Positions 7,084 through 8,170 of a stretch of 8,170 nt of DNA are shown here, piece by piece. Origin of the DNA: an uncultured Paracoccaceae bacterium (GTDB lineage: Bacteria; Pseudomonadota; Alphaproteobacteria; Rhodobacterales; Rhodobacteraceae). The notes below the pieces were generated by a model. The model was not told the DNA's origin and searched no databases. It saw nothing but the letters and a program-made list of their open reading frames with translations. Each line of letters begins with the position of its first letter. The first letter of the stretch is position 1. The position numbers and the translations under genes were made by a program. The stretch spans positions 1-8,170 of the forward strand of contig CALEZJ010000088.1 in the NCBI GenBank assembly GCA_937927885.1, in the 5' to 3' direction.

Positions 7084-7826
7084 AGGTCCTTCTCTGCGGC
7101 GTCAGCCTGCCCGGCGATCCAGTAGCCTGCGGCCTTGATCCAGGGCGCGGGATATCCGCGTGCCAGAAGATCGTCGCGCAGCGCCCGGGCCACGCCCGCC
7201 TCGGCGGCGATCCACACGAAGGTGCCGTCGGGCAGATCAACGGCGGCAAGCGCCGCGCGCAAGGCGGCACCATCGCGTGGATCGTCGCGCAGGATCCAGC
7301 GCATGTCGAGCGCGGCAGCGGTCGACAGGGTCTGGGCATCCTCGGGTGCAGGAACGGCGACCAGCGCAGTGACCGGCAGGTCCGGGTCCATCTCCTCGAT
7401 CCGGCGCGCGATCGACGGTAGCGCGGTTTCGTCCCCGACCAGCACCCAGCCGTCCTCGGCAATCAGCGGCAGCTTTTCGCGTATGCGAGAAAAGCAGTCC
7501 GCAAAGGACGCATGGCCGATGACCAGCCGCGTGTCGGAGTCGCGGAGGAGCGACAGAAGGCCGCCATCCTGCAGCAACGGGCTGAGCGGCACGATAACGC
7601 AACCGGTCTTCGCCCCCGCCCAGTAGGCCAGCATCATCTCCAGGCAGTTGGGCAGCACGGTCGCGAATTTGTCGCCCTTCCGTAGGCCGGCCGTCAGCAG
7701 GGCGTTGGCAAGGCGATTGATCGCCTGGTCAAGGCTGCGCCAGGTCAGGCACTGCCCGCCCACGACCAGCGCCGGATGCTCCGCACGATAGCGGGCGTGG
7801 CGCGACGACAGCGATCCCATGTCCAT
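7080..7826 (-). CDS. in-frame chimera: acyl-CoA synthetase N-terminus fused to siderophore-interacting protein C-terminus
   Basis: A 248-residue frame starting MDMGSLSSRH; GAGAGG ends seven bases before the ATG. Residues 1 to about 118 (PALVVGGQCLTWRSLDQAINRLANALL, then GLRKGDKFATVLPNCLEMMLAYWAGAKTGCVIVPLSPLL) read like the start of an AMP-dependent acyl-CoA synthetase. Residues from about 126 onward (DGWVLVGDETALPSIARRIEEM, then FVWIAAEAGVARALRDDLLARG and IKAAGYWIAG) read like the NAD(P)H-binding C-terminal domain of SIP-type siderophore-interacting ferric reductases (PF04954). The ligase part stops well before the ATP-binding SSGTTG-PKG loop and all later catalytic motifs; the SIP part lacks its FAD-binding half. 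Thus neither parent activity is expected. The frame is intact with even codon use across the join. It could be a deletion fusion, a decaying gene or an assembly join. An upstream in-frame ATG at 8009 would run antisense through hspQ and is rejected. Confidence 0.75.
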   Translation of the reverse strand: MDMGSLSSRHARYRAEHPALVVGGQCLTWRSLDQAINRLANALLTAGLRKGDKFATVLPNCLEMMLAYWAGAKTGCVIVPLSPLLQDGGLLSLLRDSDTRLVIGHASFADCFSRIREKLPLIAEDGWVLVGDETALPSIARRIEEMDPDLPVTALVAVPAPEDAQTLSTAAALDMRWILRDDPRDGAALRAALAAVDLPDGTFVWIAAEAGVARALRDDLLARGYPAPWIKAAGYWIAGQADAAEKDL

Positions 7827-7833
7827 GGTCCGA

Positions 7834-7860
7834 CCTCTCTTATCCCCTTTGGGACAGAGG
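7834..7860 (-). promoter_or_regulatory. hairpin masking the ribosome site of the chimeric gene
   Basis: Just upstream of the ATG at 7826, the transcript can pair CCUCU (7860-7856) with AGAGG (7838-7834) and UCCC (7854-7851) with GGGA (7846-7843), closing an AAAG loop with a small internal loop (G opposite UAAG). The AGAGG is the Shine-Dalgarno sequence, so translation could be held down when the hairpin forms. It applies only if transcription starts upstream of 7860. Confidence 0.35.
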
Positions 7861-7926
7861 ATACACCGCCTCGATCCGCGCACCAGCCCTGGAAATCGCC
7901 CGCGACAGGTGCTAGACCACGGCCCG

Positions 7927-8170
7927 ATGTTTTGCTCGTCGGGGACGGTCTTGGATACGGTTTTCGCCAGGTTCTCGGTCGGGCAGGTGGTCCGGCACAA
8001 GCTGTTCAACTATCGTGGCGTGATCGTTGACGTGGACCCCTGCTTTTCCGGCAGCGAGGACTGGTACGAAAAGATGGCGCCCAGCCGGCCGCCGAAAAAT
8101 AAGCCGTGGTACAAGGTGCTGATGCACTCGACGGACAATCATACGTATGTTGCCGAGCGGAACCTGGAGC
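7927..8170 (+). CDS. hspQ: HspQ-like heat shock protein (hemimethylated DNA-binding family), partial at the right edge
   Basis: Eighty-one residues are visible before the window ends; the family is about 100-110 residues long, so most of it is here. RFSVGQVVRHKLFNYRGVIVDVDPCF (15-40), SEDWYEKM (43-50), RPPKNKPWYKVLM (54-66) and HTYVAERNLE (72-81) match the HspQ/YccV family, small proteins that in E. coli bind hemimethylated DNA (DnaA regulation) and act as specificity factors for Lon. The start is uncertain: ATG at 7927 gives a 14-residue lead before the conserved core, an in-frame GTG at 7909 would add six residues, and neither has a good ribosome site. The gene is divergent from the chimeric gene across about 100 bp. 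Its codons include more A/T-ending and AT-rich choices (AAT, AAA, TAT, GTT) than the neighbouring genes. Confidence 0.85.
   Translation, partial: MFCSSGTVLDTVFARFSVGQVVRHKLFNYRGVIVDVDPCFSGSEDWYEKMAPSRPPKNKPWYKVLMHSTDNHTYVAERNLE

Noticed and set aside
7827..8009. 61-residue N-terminal extension of the fusion gene
   Set aside because: It overlaps hspQ on the opposite strand, has no family similarity I can see, and a good ribosome site precedes the ATG at 7826.

Overview
The window looks like a chromosomal segment from a high-GC alphaproteobacterium, most likely of the Rhodobacteraceae (Paracoccus/Rhodobacter-like). Grounds: strong GC bias at third codon positions; a recA gene preceded by LexA boxes of the alphaproteobacterial GTTC-N7-GTTC type (not the E. 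coli CTGT-N8-ACAG type); a recA-alaS neighbourhood; and an HspQ-type gene. No mobile element, CRISPR array, phage gene or rRNA is visible.

Layout. Leftward block (minus strand, read from right to left): tRNA-Gly(TCC) at 4914-4987, recA at 3673-4740, alaS at 902-3559, a DUF1330 family gene at 603-905 overlapping the alaS stop by four bases, a doubtful small open frame at 435-581, and the N-terminal 116 residues of a class II glutamine amidotransferase running off the left edge (1-350). This is a housekeeping block: SOS recombinase, alanyl-tRNA synthetase and a glycine tRNA. recA has a readable promoter with two LexA boxes, one over the -35 and one over the -10.

Rightward block (plus strand): a class V PLP-dependent aminotransferase (5113-6249) with a perfect AGGAGG ribosome site, followed after three bases by a ten-helix EamA/DMT transporter (6253-7083); they probably form a two-gene operon of amino-acid metabolism and transport. 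Between this operon and the divergent tRNA lies a 125-bp regulatory region holding three TGCA-centred dyads.

Right end: a minus-strand gene (7080-7826) meets the transporter gene tail to tail, sharing a TTAA. It is the oddest item here: the first ~120 residues look like the N-terminus of an acyl-CoA synthetase (AMP-dependent ligase), the last ~120 like the C-terminal NAD(P)H-binding domain of a siderophore-interacting protein (SIP), joined in frame. Both halves lack the parts needed for the parent activities, so it may be a deletion-born fusion (decaying or with a new role) or an assembly artefact. Its ribosome site can fold into a hairpin. Divergent from it, a partial hspQ-like gene runs off the right edge.

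No clear multi-gene novel system is visible. The fusion gene and the dual-operator recA promoter are the observations most worth checking.
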